This document shows, one piece after another, positions 14,309 through 22,522 of a DNA stretch of 64,000 nt (the stretch's first letter is position 1; each line of letters opens with the position of its first letter). This stretch comes from Lentihominibacter butyricus (GTDB taxonomy: Bacteria > Bacillota > Clostridia > Peptostreptococcales > Anaerovoracaceae): contig NZ_JAOQJP010000009.1 of the NCBI RefSeq assembly GCF_025567305.1, positions 71,013 to 135,012 of the forward strand. The letters run 5' to 3'. The position numbers and the translations under genes were made by a program. Under the pieces are notes generated by a model that was given only the letters and a program-made list of their open reading frames with translations, ran no database searches and was not told where the DNA came from.

Positions 14309-15598
14309 ATGGCAGATAGAAATTTAAAGTTTGAGACAAGACAGTTACACGTTGGACAGGAGCAGGCAGATCCTACAACAGATGCGAGAGCAGTTCCGAT
14401 CTATGCGACAACATCTTACGTTTTCCATGATTCACAGCATGCGGCAGACCGCTTCGGTCTCAGAGACGCAGGCAACATATACGGCAGACTGACAAATCCT
14501 ACGCAGGACATTTTCGAACAGAGGATCGCATCGCTCGAAGGCGGCGTTGCAGCACTGGCAACGGCATCCGGGGCAGCAGCGATCACTTACACGATACAGG
14601 CACTGGCAAGACAGGGAGAGCACATCGTAGCAGCGAAGACGATATACGGCGGTACTTACAACCTGCTGGCGCATACACTCGAACTTCAGGGGATCACGAC
14701 TACATTCGTTGATCCGGCAGAAGACGGTGCGTTCGAAGCGGCAATACAGCCTAACACAAAAGCGATATTCATCGAGAGCTTAGGCAATCCGAACTCGAAC
14801 ATCATCGACATCGAAGCGCTGGCTGAGACTGCACACAAGCACAACATTCCGTTAGTTGTGGATTCGACATTCGCTACACCTTACCTGCTCAGACCGCTCG
14901 AACACGGCGCAGACATCGTAGTCCACTCGGCAACAAAGTTCATCGGAGGACATGGTACTGCGATCGGCGGTGTGATCATAGACGGAGGAAGCTTCGACTG
15001 GAAAGCATCAGGTGCATATCCTTGGATCTCAGAACCGAATCCTAGCTACCACGGAATCTCGTTCGCAGAAGCGGCAGGTCCTGCAGCATTCGTGACATAC
15101 ATCAGAGCTATCCTGCTCAGAGACACAGGAGCAACACTTTCACCGTTCCACGCATTCATCTTCCTGCAGGGACTTGAAACACTTTCACTCAGAGTTGAGA
15201 GACACGTTGAGAACGCACTGAAGATAGTACAGTTCCTCGACAAGCATCCGCAGGTAGAGGCAGTACACCATCCATCGCTCGAAAACGATCCTAGCCACGC
15301 TTTATATGAGAAGTACTTCCCTAACGGAGGCGGTTCGATATTCACATTCGAGATAAAGGGCGATGCGAAGACAGCTCAGAAATTCATAGATAATCTCGCT
15401 ATATTCTCACTGCTTGCAAATGTTGCAGACGTGAAGTCGCTGGCTATCCACCCTGCAAGCACTACGCACTCGCAGCTGACAGGCGAGGAGCTCGAAGAGC
15501 AGGGAATCAAAGAGAACACTATCAGACTTTCGATAGGTATCGAACACATAGACGATCTTATCGCAGCACTTGAAGATGCATTTGAAGCTGTAAAGTAA
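14309..15598 (+). CDS. metY: O-acetylhomoserine sulfhydrylase (aminocarboxypropyltransferase)
   Basis: 429 aa PLP enzyme of the Cys/Met metabolism family. ATG 14309 is preceded by AAAGAGG; the open frame runs back to 14195 without a better site. Family landmarks are ETRQLHVGQ at the N-terminus, YGRLTNPTQD, the phosphate-binding ASGAAA, and the Schiff-base lysine in HSATKFIGGHG. The length of about 430 aa separates MetY from the roughly 380-aa MetB/MetC enzymes. It converts O-acetylhomoserine and sulfide to homocysteine (or makes cysteine from O-acetylserine). It is the first gene of an operon with cysK, 37 nt apart, under the control region at 14036-14210. Confidence 0.95.
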   Translation: MADRNLKFETRQLHVGQEQADPTTDARAVPIYATTSYVFHDSQHAADRFGLRDAGNIYGRLTNPTQDIFEQRIASLEGGVAALATASGAAAITYTIQALARQGEHIVAAKTIYGGTYNLLAHTLELQGITTTFVDPAEDGAFEAAIQPNTKAIFIESLGNPNSNIIDIEALAETAHKHNIPLVVDSTFATPYLLRPLEHGADIVVHSATKFIGGHGTAIGGVIIDGGSFDWKASGAYPWISEPNPSYHGISFAEAAGPAAFVTYIRAILLRDTGATLSPFHAFIFLQGLETLSLRVERHVENALKIVQFLDKHPQVEAVHHPSLENDPSHALYEKYFPNGGGSIFTFEIKGDAKTAQKFIDNLAIFSLLANVADVKSLAIHPASTTHSQLTGEELEEQGIKENTIRLSIGIEHIDDLIAALEDAFEAVK

Positions 15599-15635
15599 GC
15601 GGGAACGCGAATAATGGAAAGAAGGTTGAACCAAA

Positions 15636-16568
15636 ATGGCAAATATAAATAAAGGTATACTGAATCTTATAGGAAACACTCCACTCGTAGAGGTAACAAA
15701 TATCGAGAAAAATCATGATCTGGACGCGACCGTTCTCGTGAAGCTGGAATATCTGAATCCGGCAGGCAGTGTAAAGGACAGGATTGCCAAGGCGATGATT
15801 GAAGGCGCTGAAGCAAAGGGCATCCTGAAGGAAGGTTCTGTGATAATCGAGCCGACATCGGGAAATACAGGTATCGGTCTGGCTGCGATCGCTACAGCCA
15901 AGGGGTATCGTGCGATACTCACGATGCCTGAGACGATGAGTGTGGAAAGAAGAAACATACTCAAGGCTTACGGTGCAGAGATCGTGCTGACAGAAGGCGC
16001 AAAAGGCATGAAAGGAGCTATTGCAAAGGCTGAGGAGCTTGCAAAAGAGATAGAAAACAGTTTCATCCCGGGACAGTTCGTAAATCCTGCAAACCCGAAG
16101 GTGCACAGAGAGACTACAGGTCCTGAGATCTGGAACGATACAGACGGCAAGGTGGACATCTTCGTTGCCGGAGTAGGTACAGGCGGCACGCTTACAGGAG
16201 TCGGCGAATATCTGAAGTCACAGAACCCTGATGTAAAGATCGTGGCTGTGGAACCGTCGACATCGCCGGTACTTTCCGAAGGAAAAGCCGGAGTGCACAA
16301 GATCCAGGGAATCGGAGCAGGTTTCGTACCTGATGTACTGAACACAGGTATCTACGATGAGATAATCAGGATCGATAACGACGATGCTTTCGATACAGGA
16401 AAAGAGATCGCAAGAACAGAAGGAATACTCGTAGGTATCTCATCCGGGGCAGCTCTGAATGCAGCGCTGCAGCTGGCAAAGCGTCCTGAGAACAAGGGGA
16501 AGACGATCGTTGCACTGCTTCCTGACAGCGGAGACAGATACTATACGACGCCGCTCTTTGGAGAATAG
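15636..16568 (+). CDS. cysK: Cysteine synthase A (O-acetylserine sulfhydrylase)
   Basis: 310 aa, ATG after AAGAAGG. PLP lysine in LNPAGSVKDRIA (about residue 45), substrate loop EPTSGNTGIGLA, and the phosphate-binding GTGGTLTG. The C-terminus RPENKGKTIVALLPDSGDRY is typical of CysK. It makes L-cysteine from O-acetylserine and sulfide. Second gene after metY, followed by a terminator. Confidence 0.95.
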   Translation: MANINKGILNLIGNTPLVEVTNIEKNHDLDATVLVKLEYLNPAGSVKDRIAKAMIEGAEAKGILKEGSVIIEPTSGNTGIGLAAIATAKGYRAILTMPETMSVERRNILKAYGAEIVLTEGAKGMKGAIAKAEELAKEIENSFIPGQFVNPANPKVHRETTGPEIWNDTDGKVDIFVAGVGTGGTLTGVGEYLKSQNPDVKIVAVEPSTSPVLSEGKAGVHKIQGIGAGFVPDVLNTGIYDEIIRIDNDDAFDTGKEIARTEGILVGISSGAALNAALQLAKRPENKGKTIVALLPDSGDRYYTTPLFGE

Positions 16569-16633
16569 AGAATAAACGAGACAAGTAATACAGTCAACCT
16601 CAATAAATACAATATATAGTAACAATGGGCTGA

Positions 16634-16675
16634 TCGCACCGGCAAAACATCCTCCGGTGCGGCCGGTCTTTTTTG
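16634..16675 (+). terminator. Terminator after cysK
   Basis: GCACCGG (16636-16642) pairs with CCGGTGC (16654-16660), then GGCCGGTCTTTTTT. Confidence 0.85.
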
Positions 16676-16776
16676 TACAGATGCGATTGGTCTTTTTAGG
16701 GTGTGGAATTATCTTCGCAAACGTGGTACAATAAAAAAGCTTATTTGCGATGAATACGACATACGGAGGACAATAT

Positions 16777-18159
16777 ATGTTTAGATTTTATATCGCTTTA
16801 TGGATCTCAAAAATAGTAGCGTTCATTTTCAAAAAGAGAGGAAACGAACGTGACGACTGGCCGGGCCTTCTGGCATACAAGATCTGCCCGCAGTTCCTGA
16901 AATATATAAACAAGCCCAAGCTTGTGATCGCGATAACGGGAACGAACGGCAAGACGACGACGTCAGCGCTGATCAACAACAAGCTGGTCGCAGACGGCTA
17001 CAGAGTCAGCTTCAACGACTGGGGCGCGAACCTGCAGGCCGGATACGGTCTCAACCTGATGAGATGTGTGGACTTTCTCAACAGACCTGTCAAGATGGAT
17101 GCTGCGGTGCTAGAGGCTGACGAGAAGACTCTCGATGATACGATGACTCTTATAGAGCCGCACTATATACTCGTGACGAACATCTGCAAGGACTCGCTTA
17201 GAAGAAACGGACACCCTGAATTCATTTTCGATCACGTGGAGAGGACATTCAATGTTCTCGGGGACAAGACTGTGGCGATCCTTAACGCGAACGACCCTAT
17301 AAGCTCACAGCTTGCTGCACATTCAGGCGCCAGACGAGTGTTTTACGGTATGGCAGATATCGGAGCGGATCCGTTTGAGAATACTGTAAAAGATATATCG
17401 GTTTGTCCTGAATGTGGACATGATATACATTATCATTACAGACTTTACAGACATATCGGCGATTTTTACTGTGACTCATGTGATTTCAGGACACCTGATG
17501 CAAAATATTTTGCTGAGGCTGTCGATTATGACACTAAGGAAATGACAGTGCGGGAGGAAGGTGAGGCTACCGCATATCCTCTCATATCAGATACTGTGTT
17601 CAATGCGTTCAACGTGCTGTCATACATCGCGCTGATGAGAGAGCTGGGCTTTGCAAAACAGGAGCTCGTCGATTTCCTGAAGACTCAGCGCGTGACGAAG
17701 ATAAGAGAAACGAGCGTGAAATTCAACGGTATAGAATATCTGACGTATGCGGCAAAGAGCCAGAATGTCAGCGCAGCGTCGACCGTGTTCGAATATATGG
17801 CAAAGGAACCGTCGATAAAGGAAGTAGTGCTGCTGCTCGACGAGGTGCAGGACAGGAATCACCCGTCGGAGACTGTGACATGGCTGTACGAGACGGACTA
17901 TGAATTCCTGAACAGCCCTAATATAAAGAAGATAATAGTCGGCGGTCATATGTATCTCAACCATAAGCTGAGACTGCTGCTTGCCGGCATAGATGAGAGC
18001 AGGATCGTGTGCGTCGAGGATGAGGCTGACATAGTGGATCACGTTGACAGAAGCGGCATAGAAAAAGTGTATGTGCTGTTCGAGATAGACTATGTGACTA
18101 AAGCGAGAAACATGAGAGACAGGATCGTTGAGAGAGCAAAGGAGGAGGCGGCAAAATGA
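16777..18159 (+). CDS. MurT-like Mur ligase family protein (copy 1)
   Basis: 460 aa from ATG 16777, which follows ACGGAGG. Mur ligase central domain with ATP loop TGTNGKTTTSA near residue 55, and a C-terminal DUF1727-type domain (from about 310). A four-cysteine zinc ribbon is inserted as in MurT: CPECGHD near 209 and CDSCDF near 236. MurT, with GatD, amidates the D-Glu of lipid II to D-isoGln in Gram-positives. The next gene, a GatD-like protein, overlaps by 4 nt. A second MurT/GatD-like pair follows at 20287-22412. Because the GatD partner lacks its catalytic residues, lipid II amidation with glutamine as donor is uncertain for this pair. Confidence 0.85.
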   Translation: MFRFYIALWISKIVAFIFKKRGNERDDWPGLLAYKICPQFLKYINKPKLVIAITGTNGKTTTSALINNKLVADGYRVSFNDWGANLQAGYGLNLMRCVDFLNRPVKMDAAVLEADEKTLDDTMTLIEPHYILVTNICKDSLRRNGHPEFIFDHVERTFNVLGDKTVAILNANDPISSQLAAHSGARRVFYGMADIGADPFENTVKDISVCPECGHDIHYHYRLYRHIGDFYCDSCDFRTPDAKYFAEAVDYDTKEMTVREEGEATAYPLISDTVFNAFNVLSYIALMRELGFAKQELVDFLKTQRVTKIRETSVKFNGIEYLTYAAKSQNVSAASTVFEYMAKEPSIKEVVLLLDEVQDRNHPSETVTWLYETDYEFLNSPNIKKIIVGGHMYLNHKLRLLLAGIDESRIVCVEDEADIVDHVDRSGIEKVYVLFEIDYVTKARNMRDRIVERAKEEAAK

Positions 18160-18854
18160 AAAAGGTAGAATTACTCTTTCCGGAACTCTGTAATATTTAC
18201 GGGGAAAGCTACAATGTGGAATATCTGAGGCGGTGCAGCGACGAGATCGAAGTCATAAACACCAACCACATGGATACGCCGGCTTTCGTAAACGAGGATG
18301 TCGACATGATATATCTTGGATGCACGACGGAGAGGAAGCAGGAGCAGATCATAGGGATACTGAGTCAGTATCGCGACAGGATCATCGAACTGATCGATAA
18401 AGGCGTGATATTCCTGGCAACGGGCAATGCGGTCGAGATATTCGGAAATTATATCGAAGATGCAGGCAGGAAGATAGATGCTCTCGGTATATTCGATTTC
18501 TACTCTGTGAGATACATGAGAAGAGACCGTCACAACTCCCAGTTCATCGGCACATTTGATGATATCACGGTGCTGGGCCACAGAAGCCAGTTCTCGTTTG
18601 CCTACGGAGATTTTGATGATAATTTCATAGACATACAGAAGGGCATCGGTATGAATCCTGATACGAAAAAAGAAGGTGTCCGCAGAAACAACTTCTACGG
18701 GACTTACTCGCTCGGGCCTTTCCTGATACTCAACCCGCTGTTTGCAAAGAAGCTCATGAGGATCATGGGTATTGATGATACACTGTGCTTTGAGAAAGAG
18801 ATCGTTGAAGCTTATGAGTACAGACTCACAGAGCTGAACAGAACGATGGAATGA
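18156..18854 (+). CDS. GatD-like class I glutamine amidotransferase fold protein, catalytic residues missing (copy 1)
   Basis: 232 aa, ATG after GAGGAGG, overlapping the MurT-like gene. Overall fold markers match the GatD partner of MurT (LLFPELCNIYGESYNVEYL at the start, NFYGTY-LGPFLILNP at the end). At the nucleophile elbow, where GatD has a GxCGGxQ motif, this protein reads LATGNAVEIFG (residues 87-97), so the Cys is replaced by Gly90. The late GTYxHGP His position reads GTYSLGP. Both glutaminase residues therefore look absent. It may serve as a structural or regulatory partner, use another nitrogen donor, or have a different reaction. Confidence 0.8.
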   Translation: MKKVELLFPELCNIYGESYNVEYLRRCSDEIEVINTNHMDTPAFVNEDVDMIYLGCTTERKQEQIIGILSQYRDRIIELIDKGVIFLATGNAVEIFGNYIEDAGRKIDALGIFDFYSVRYMRRDRHNSQFIGTFDDITVLGHRSQFSFAYGDFDDNFIDIQKGIGMNPDTKKEGVRRNNFYGTYSLGPFLILNPLFAKKLMRIMGIDDTLCFEKEIVEAYEYRLTELNRTME

Positions 18855-18868
18855 TATAGATGCAAATG

Positions 18869-18908
18869 AAAAAGCTGCCGTTATGCGTGATGCATGGCAG
18901 CTTTTATA
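18869..18908. terminator. Bidirectional terminator between convergent genes
   Basis: AAAAGCTGCC (18870-18879) pairs perfectly with GGCAGCTTTT (18896-18905), so Ts follow the stem on both strands. It ends the first MurT/GatD pair and the minus-strand ATP-grasp gene. Confidence 0.87.
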
Positions 18909-18930
18909 ATGTCGTTTTTTAGTTATATAT

Positions 18931-19920
18931 CTAGTCCATCACGGATTCGAATATATGTCTGCAGCCTTTGTGGTCAGGATGATGCTCTGCGAACACGTAG
19001 AACACGTGACCCGGATATTCGTTGCCTTCGATCAGGCATGGGCCGTTTTCGGAAACTGCTATGTCCCAGCCTACATAACGAACCTGAGGAACGACGAGTG
19101 CAGCTTCGAGAGCCATTTCTTTTATCTTTTCCCACTGCGGCACCTTGAATCCGATTATCGATGTGTGTGTGATCGGGTGTATGTCGTATGCGATATTCTC
19201 ACCGTCGACTGCAGGGTACATGAGAGTGCCCGTTTCCAGATCGACCGGCGTCAGCATGCCGCCGTTGCAGAAGTTGTCGACGATCCCGTCTCTTCCTATT
19301 CGCACGTATGCTGCCAGCAGAGTAGCCTTTCCGTCCTTGAGGAAAGTGATCGCTCTTATGGTGTTTACACTGCTTGGATTGAGAGCAGACATCTCTTCGA
19401 CCTGTATGATACGCTCTTCTGCGAGGTACGGCATCTTGTCGAGGCTCGCATCGAATGATTCCATAGATGCCGGGAGCTTTGCGACTCCATCGCCGTGAGT
19501 ACCGTCGACAGGCTTCAGGATGAAATCCTCCTTGCCCTTTATGAATTCCGCAAATTCGTCGCGCTGGTCTGCGCTTTTCACGAACAGCCAGTCACGGCCG
19601 AGGTATTTGCTGAATTTTTCATTGAAATCCACCTTGTTTATGAAATAGTGGACATAGTCGAAGTCGTTGTACTTTACGACGTACTGGTTGTTCACGCCTC
19701 TCGTCACGACGTCACGTCGTTCTTCCGCATTCAGCGTATCCATCCTCGCATTGAGGTAATCGATGTATCCGGCCTGATATTTCAGACCGCAGTATATGAT
19801 ATCGAAGAAAAGTGCCACGCTGTTTTTTCCTGACACCTTATGGACTTTTTTTACTGTATCGAACAGTTGCTTATAATTCATGCCGAATATACGGCCGATA
19901 AGAAATCTGAGCTTTTTCAT
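18931..19920 (-). CDS. ATP-grasp protein of the sugar-transfer-associated type
   Basis: 329 aa. It matches the ATPgrasp_ST-type family: a helical N-terminal part (1-110) followed by an ATP-grasp core with FILKPVDGTHGDGVAKL (ATP-binding lysine and Gly-rich loop, about 133-150), acidic ATP/metal positions in LIIQVEEMSALNPSSVNTIR, and GWDIAVSENGPCLIEGNEYPG near the C-terminus. Members lie in cell-envelope polysaccharide loci; the reaction is a predicted carboxylate-amine ligation with unknown substrate. It lies on the opposite strand exactly between two MurT/GatD-like pairs, so a role in modifying peptidoglycan precursors or a wall polymer is plausible. Start not certain; an internal Met14 is an alternative. 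Confidence 0.8.
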   Translation of the reverse strand: MKKLRFLIGRIFGMNYKQLFDTVKKVHKVSGKNSVALFFDIIYCGLKYQAGYIDYLNARMDTLNAEERRDVVTRGVNNQYVVKYNDFDYVHYFINKVDFNEKFSKYLGRDWLFVKSADQRDEFAEFIKGKEDFILKPVDGTHGDGVAKLPASMESFDASLDKMPYLAEERIIQVEEMSALNPSSVNTIRAITFLKDGKATLLAAYVRIGRDGIVDNFCNGGMLTPVDLETGTLMYPAVDGENIAYDIHPITHTSIIGFKVPQWEKIKEMALEAALVVPQVRYVGWDIAVSENGPCLIEGNEYPGHVFYVFAEHHPDHKGCRHIFESVMD

Positions 19921-20084
19921 ATTGTATTTAACACTGCCTTCCTTTTTTTGAATTACCTATAATATTACCATAATTTATAAAAAAAACAAAGCATTTGAGT
20001 GTTTTGCACAAATTCAGGGAAGCGTTTCGGTAAATACTAGATACAGCGGCCTGGTTTGATATGGCATAAAAAGGTGAAACATGG

Positions 20085-20090
20085 TATAAT
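20085..20090 (+). promoter_or_regulatory. -10 box upstream of the repeat array
   Basis: TATAAT with no good -35 at 17 bp. A start near 20097 would place all three hairpin repeats in the 5' leader of the second MurT-like gene. Confidence 0.45.
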
Positions 20091-20122
20091 ATCCGGGTTG
20101 CAGATGGAGTGATATAAGACCT

Positions 20123-20277
20123 CCCCCTGCGGGGATAATCTCAATGTCAACATACGTTGACAAATAAATGAAACACCACAAGGGTGTAACCTTAATGTCA
20201 GCTTTCAGCTGACAAATAAATGAAACCCCCTGCGGGGATAACCTTAATGTCAGCTTTCAGCTGACAAATAAATGAAA
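20123..20277 (+). repeat. Three tandem 51-52 bp double-hairpin repeats
   Basis: Units at 20123-20173, 20174-20225 and 20226-20277. Each unit holds a short GC hairpin (CCCC-tgc-GGGG in units 1 and 3, ACACC/GGTGT in unit 2), then AATGTCA(A/G)C with its complement G(T/C)TGACA, then AAATAAATGAAA. Unit 1 has TGTCAAC/GTTGACA where units 2 and 3 have TGTCAGC/GCTGACA: both arms changed together, so pairing is conserved. The last unit runs into the ribosome binding site AAAGGA of the MurT-like gene. Confidence 0.9.
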
Positions 20278-20286
20278 GGATTCTTT

Positions 20287-21669
20287 ATGGGAAAACTAAG
20301 ATTTCTGGCTGCGTTATGGGCGGCCAAGCTTTCGATCGTGGCATTGAAGATCACGAGGCATAACGGTACTAATTTCCCGGGTGTGCTGGCGCTCAGGATA
20401 TGCCCGGATTTTATGAAATATATAGGAAAGCCTGAAAAGGTGATAGCGGTGACCGGGACGAACGGCAAGACGACTGTCAGCAATATGATCGTCGATGCCT
20501 TCGCTCAGGAGGGGATATCAGCAGTAAACAACAGGATGGGCTCGAATATCAACAGCGGCATAGCTACAAGCCTCATACAGAACTGCGGACTGTCGGGAAA
20601 ATGTAAAAAGTCTCTCGGGCTGTTCGAGATCGACGAGCGCTCAGCGAGAAGGATATTCCCGTATATGGAGCCGGAATACATGATCGTGACGAATCTGTCC
20701 AGAGACTCGATAATGAGAAACGGACATCCGGAATATATCTCGGATATACTGACGAAATACATGCCGAAGAAGACGAAGCTGATACTGAATGCGGACGATC
20801 TGCTCTGTTCAGGTGTTGCGCCTGACAATTACAGAGCGTATTTCGGAATCGAAAAAATGCCGGGCGATATAACAGAGTGCATAAATCTGATAAACGATAT
20901 ACAGATCTGCCCTGAATGTCACCACAAGCTCAAGTACGAATATCTCAGATACAGCCATATCGGCAAGGCATACTGTCCTGAGTGCGGCTTTACAGCTCCT
21001 GAATACGACTATGCGGGGTGCAATGTAGATCTGGAAAAGATGACGCTCGACATCAGAGACAGGAACGGCAAGGCGACGTACAGGCTGCTCAACGACAGCG
21101 CATACAACATATACAACGTCGTGTCGATGGTCGCGCTTTTCCTTGAAATGGGCTATTCTCGCGAAAAGGTGCAGTCTTTCCTCGAAAACATGAGTATAGT
21201 GGGAAGCCGTTATGATGAAGTAAAGGTCGGCGAATACACGATATGCAGGATGCTCGCGAAAGAGAAAAACGCATTCGCAAGCTCGAGAGTATTCGACTAC
21301 ATTTCGCATACGAAAGGAAAGAAAGAGATCATACTGATGAACTGCTGCCAGGGAGACGCGATACACTGGTCGGAAAACACCTGCTGGATGTACGACTGCG
21401 ATTTTGAATTCCTGAACGATGAGAATATCGAAAACATCATCATCTGCGGGCCGAGAGTGAAGGACTACAGGCTGAGACTGCTCCTCGCAGGCGTTCCGGA
21501 GGAAAAGATCTCGTACACGGATGATGAGCTCGATACTCCGGACAAGCTGAAGCTGAACGGAGAGAGCTATATATATGTTCTTTACGGAACGGATTCGATC
21601 GCGCTGGGATCGAAGGTGGCAGCTAAAGTGAAGAAGACCATAGAGGAAAAAGGAGGAAAAAACAGATGA
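20287..21669 (+). CDS. MurT-like Mur ligase family protein (copy 2)
   Basis: 460 aa. ATG 20287 has AAAGGA 7-8 nt upstream; an in-frame ATG at 20272 lies inside the last repeat unit. It has the same architecture as copy 1: ATP loop TGTNGKTTVSN near 56, zinc ribbon CPECHHK and CPECGF (about 211-238), and a C-terminal DUF1727-like domain with LRLLLAGVPEEKISY. Identity to copy 1 is clear but moderate over the whole length, so this is an old duplication, not a recent one. It overlaps a second GatD-like gene by 4 nt. The unusual repeated leader suggests separate regulation. Confidence 0.84.
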   Translation: MGKLRFLAALWAAKLSIVALKITRHNGTNFPGVLALRICPDFMKYIGKPEKVIAVTGTNGKTTVSNMIVDAFAQEGISAVNNRMGSNINSGIATSLIQNCGLSGKCKKSLGLFEIDERSARRIFPYMEPEYMIVTNLSRDSIMRNGHPEYISDILTKYMPKKTKLILNADDLLCSGVAPDNYRAYFGIEKMPGDITECINLINDIQICPECHHKLKYEYLRYSHIGKAYCPECGFTAPEYDYAGCNVDLEKMTLDIRDRNGKATYRLLNDSAYNIYNVVSMVALFLEMGYSREKVQSFLENMSIVGSRYDEVKVGEYTICRMLAKEKNAFASSRVFDYISHTKGKKEIILMNCCQGDAIHWSENTCWMYDCDFEFLNDENIENIIICGPRVKDYRLRLLLAGVPEEKISYTDDELDTPDKLKLNGESYIYVLYGTDSIALGSKVAAKVKKTIEEKGGKNR

Positions 21670-22412
21670 AAATAGAAGTCCTTTTCCCGGAAATATGCAA
21701 TCTGTACGGTGAACTTGAGAATATAGGATATCTTAAAAAATCGATGCCGGATATCGAGGTCGTGGAGACGGCCATCACGGACGAACCGCTGTTTGTGACA
21801 GAGGAGCCGGATCTCATATACATGGGCACGATGACGGAAAGCGCACAGCTTCTCGTGATAGACAAGCTGTCAGCTTATATAGAGCGTATCGAAGAGCTCA
21901 TAGGCCGCGGCGTGAATTTCCTGATCACCGGGAACGCGCTGGAGGTCTTTGGAAAGAGGATCGAGGATGTCGACGGCACAGTCGTTGAATGTATGGGTTT
22001 CTTTGACTTCGTGACTAAGAGAGATATGATGAACAGATACAATTCGCTGTATCTCGGAGAGTTCAAGGGGCAGACCGGTGATGTGGCTGCGATGATGAAG
22101 ATAGTCGGCTACAAGAGCCAGTTCACTCATTCGTACTGGGAAGAAGGTAAGGTCAAGGCTGATCCGCTTTTCATCACGGACAGAGGTCCGGGACTGAATC
22201 CTGATATAAGCGGAGAAGGTATACATGCCAATAATTTTATGGCTACGTACGTCATAGGACCGCTGCTGGTGCTCAACCCGCCTTTTGCAAAATATGTGCT
22301 GAGGCAGTGCGGGGCAGCTGATCCGGAGCTGGCTTTTGAGGAAGCTGCAATGGATGCCTATGAGGCGAGAGTGGCCGAGTATTCAGACCCGGGAACAGGA
22401 TTTTATTACTGA
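21666..22412 (+). CDS. GatD-like amidotransferase fold protein, catalytic residues missing (copy 2)
   Basis: 248 aa, ATG after AAAGGAGG, overlapping MurT-like copy 2. It aligns with copy 1 throughout (EVLFPEICNLYGELENIGYL; NFMATYVIGPLLVLNPPFA). The nucleophile elbow reads LITGNALEVFG (86-96), with Gly89 in place of the catalytic Cys, and the late GTYxHGP segment reads ATYVIGP without His. Both paralogs thus share the same losses, showing that the change predates the duplication and is under selection. Function unknown beyond a likely complex with the adjacent MurT-like protein. Confidence 0.8.
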   Translation: MKIEVLFPEICNLYGELENIGYLKKSMPDIEVVETAITDEPLFVTEEPDLIYMGTMTESAQLLVIDKLSAYIERIEELIGRGVNFLITGNALEVFGKRIEDVDGTVVECMGFFDFVTKRDMMNRYNSLYLGEFKGQTGDVAAMMKIVGYKSQFTHSYWEEGKVKADPLFITDRGPGLNPDISGEGIHANNFMATYVIGPLLVLNPPFAKYVLRQCGAADPELAFEEAAMDAYEARVAEYSDPGTGFYY

Positions 22413-22522
22413 TCCTGATGAGTCGGGACTGTTTAAGATAATGGAAACAGCGGCCGCATGTCAGCATATAGAGCGACAGTGCGGCCTCAGATATATACAG
22501 GCAGAAAAGGAAGGTGGATTTT

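Noticed and set aside
20123..20277. CRISPR array
   Set aside because: Units are directly adjacent with no unique spacers, and each is itself two hairpins; no cas genes are present.
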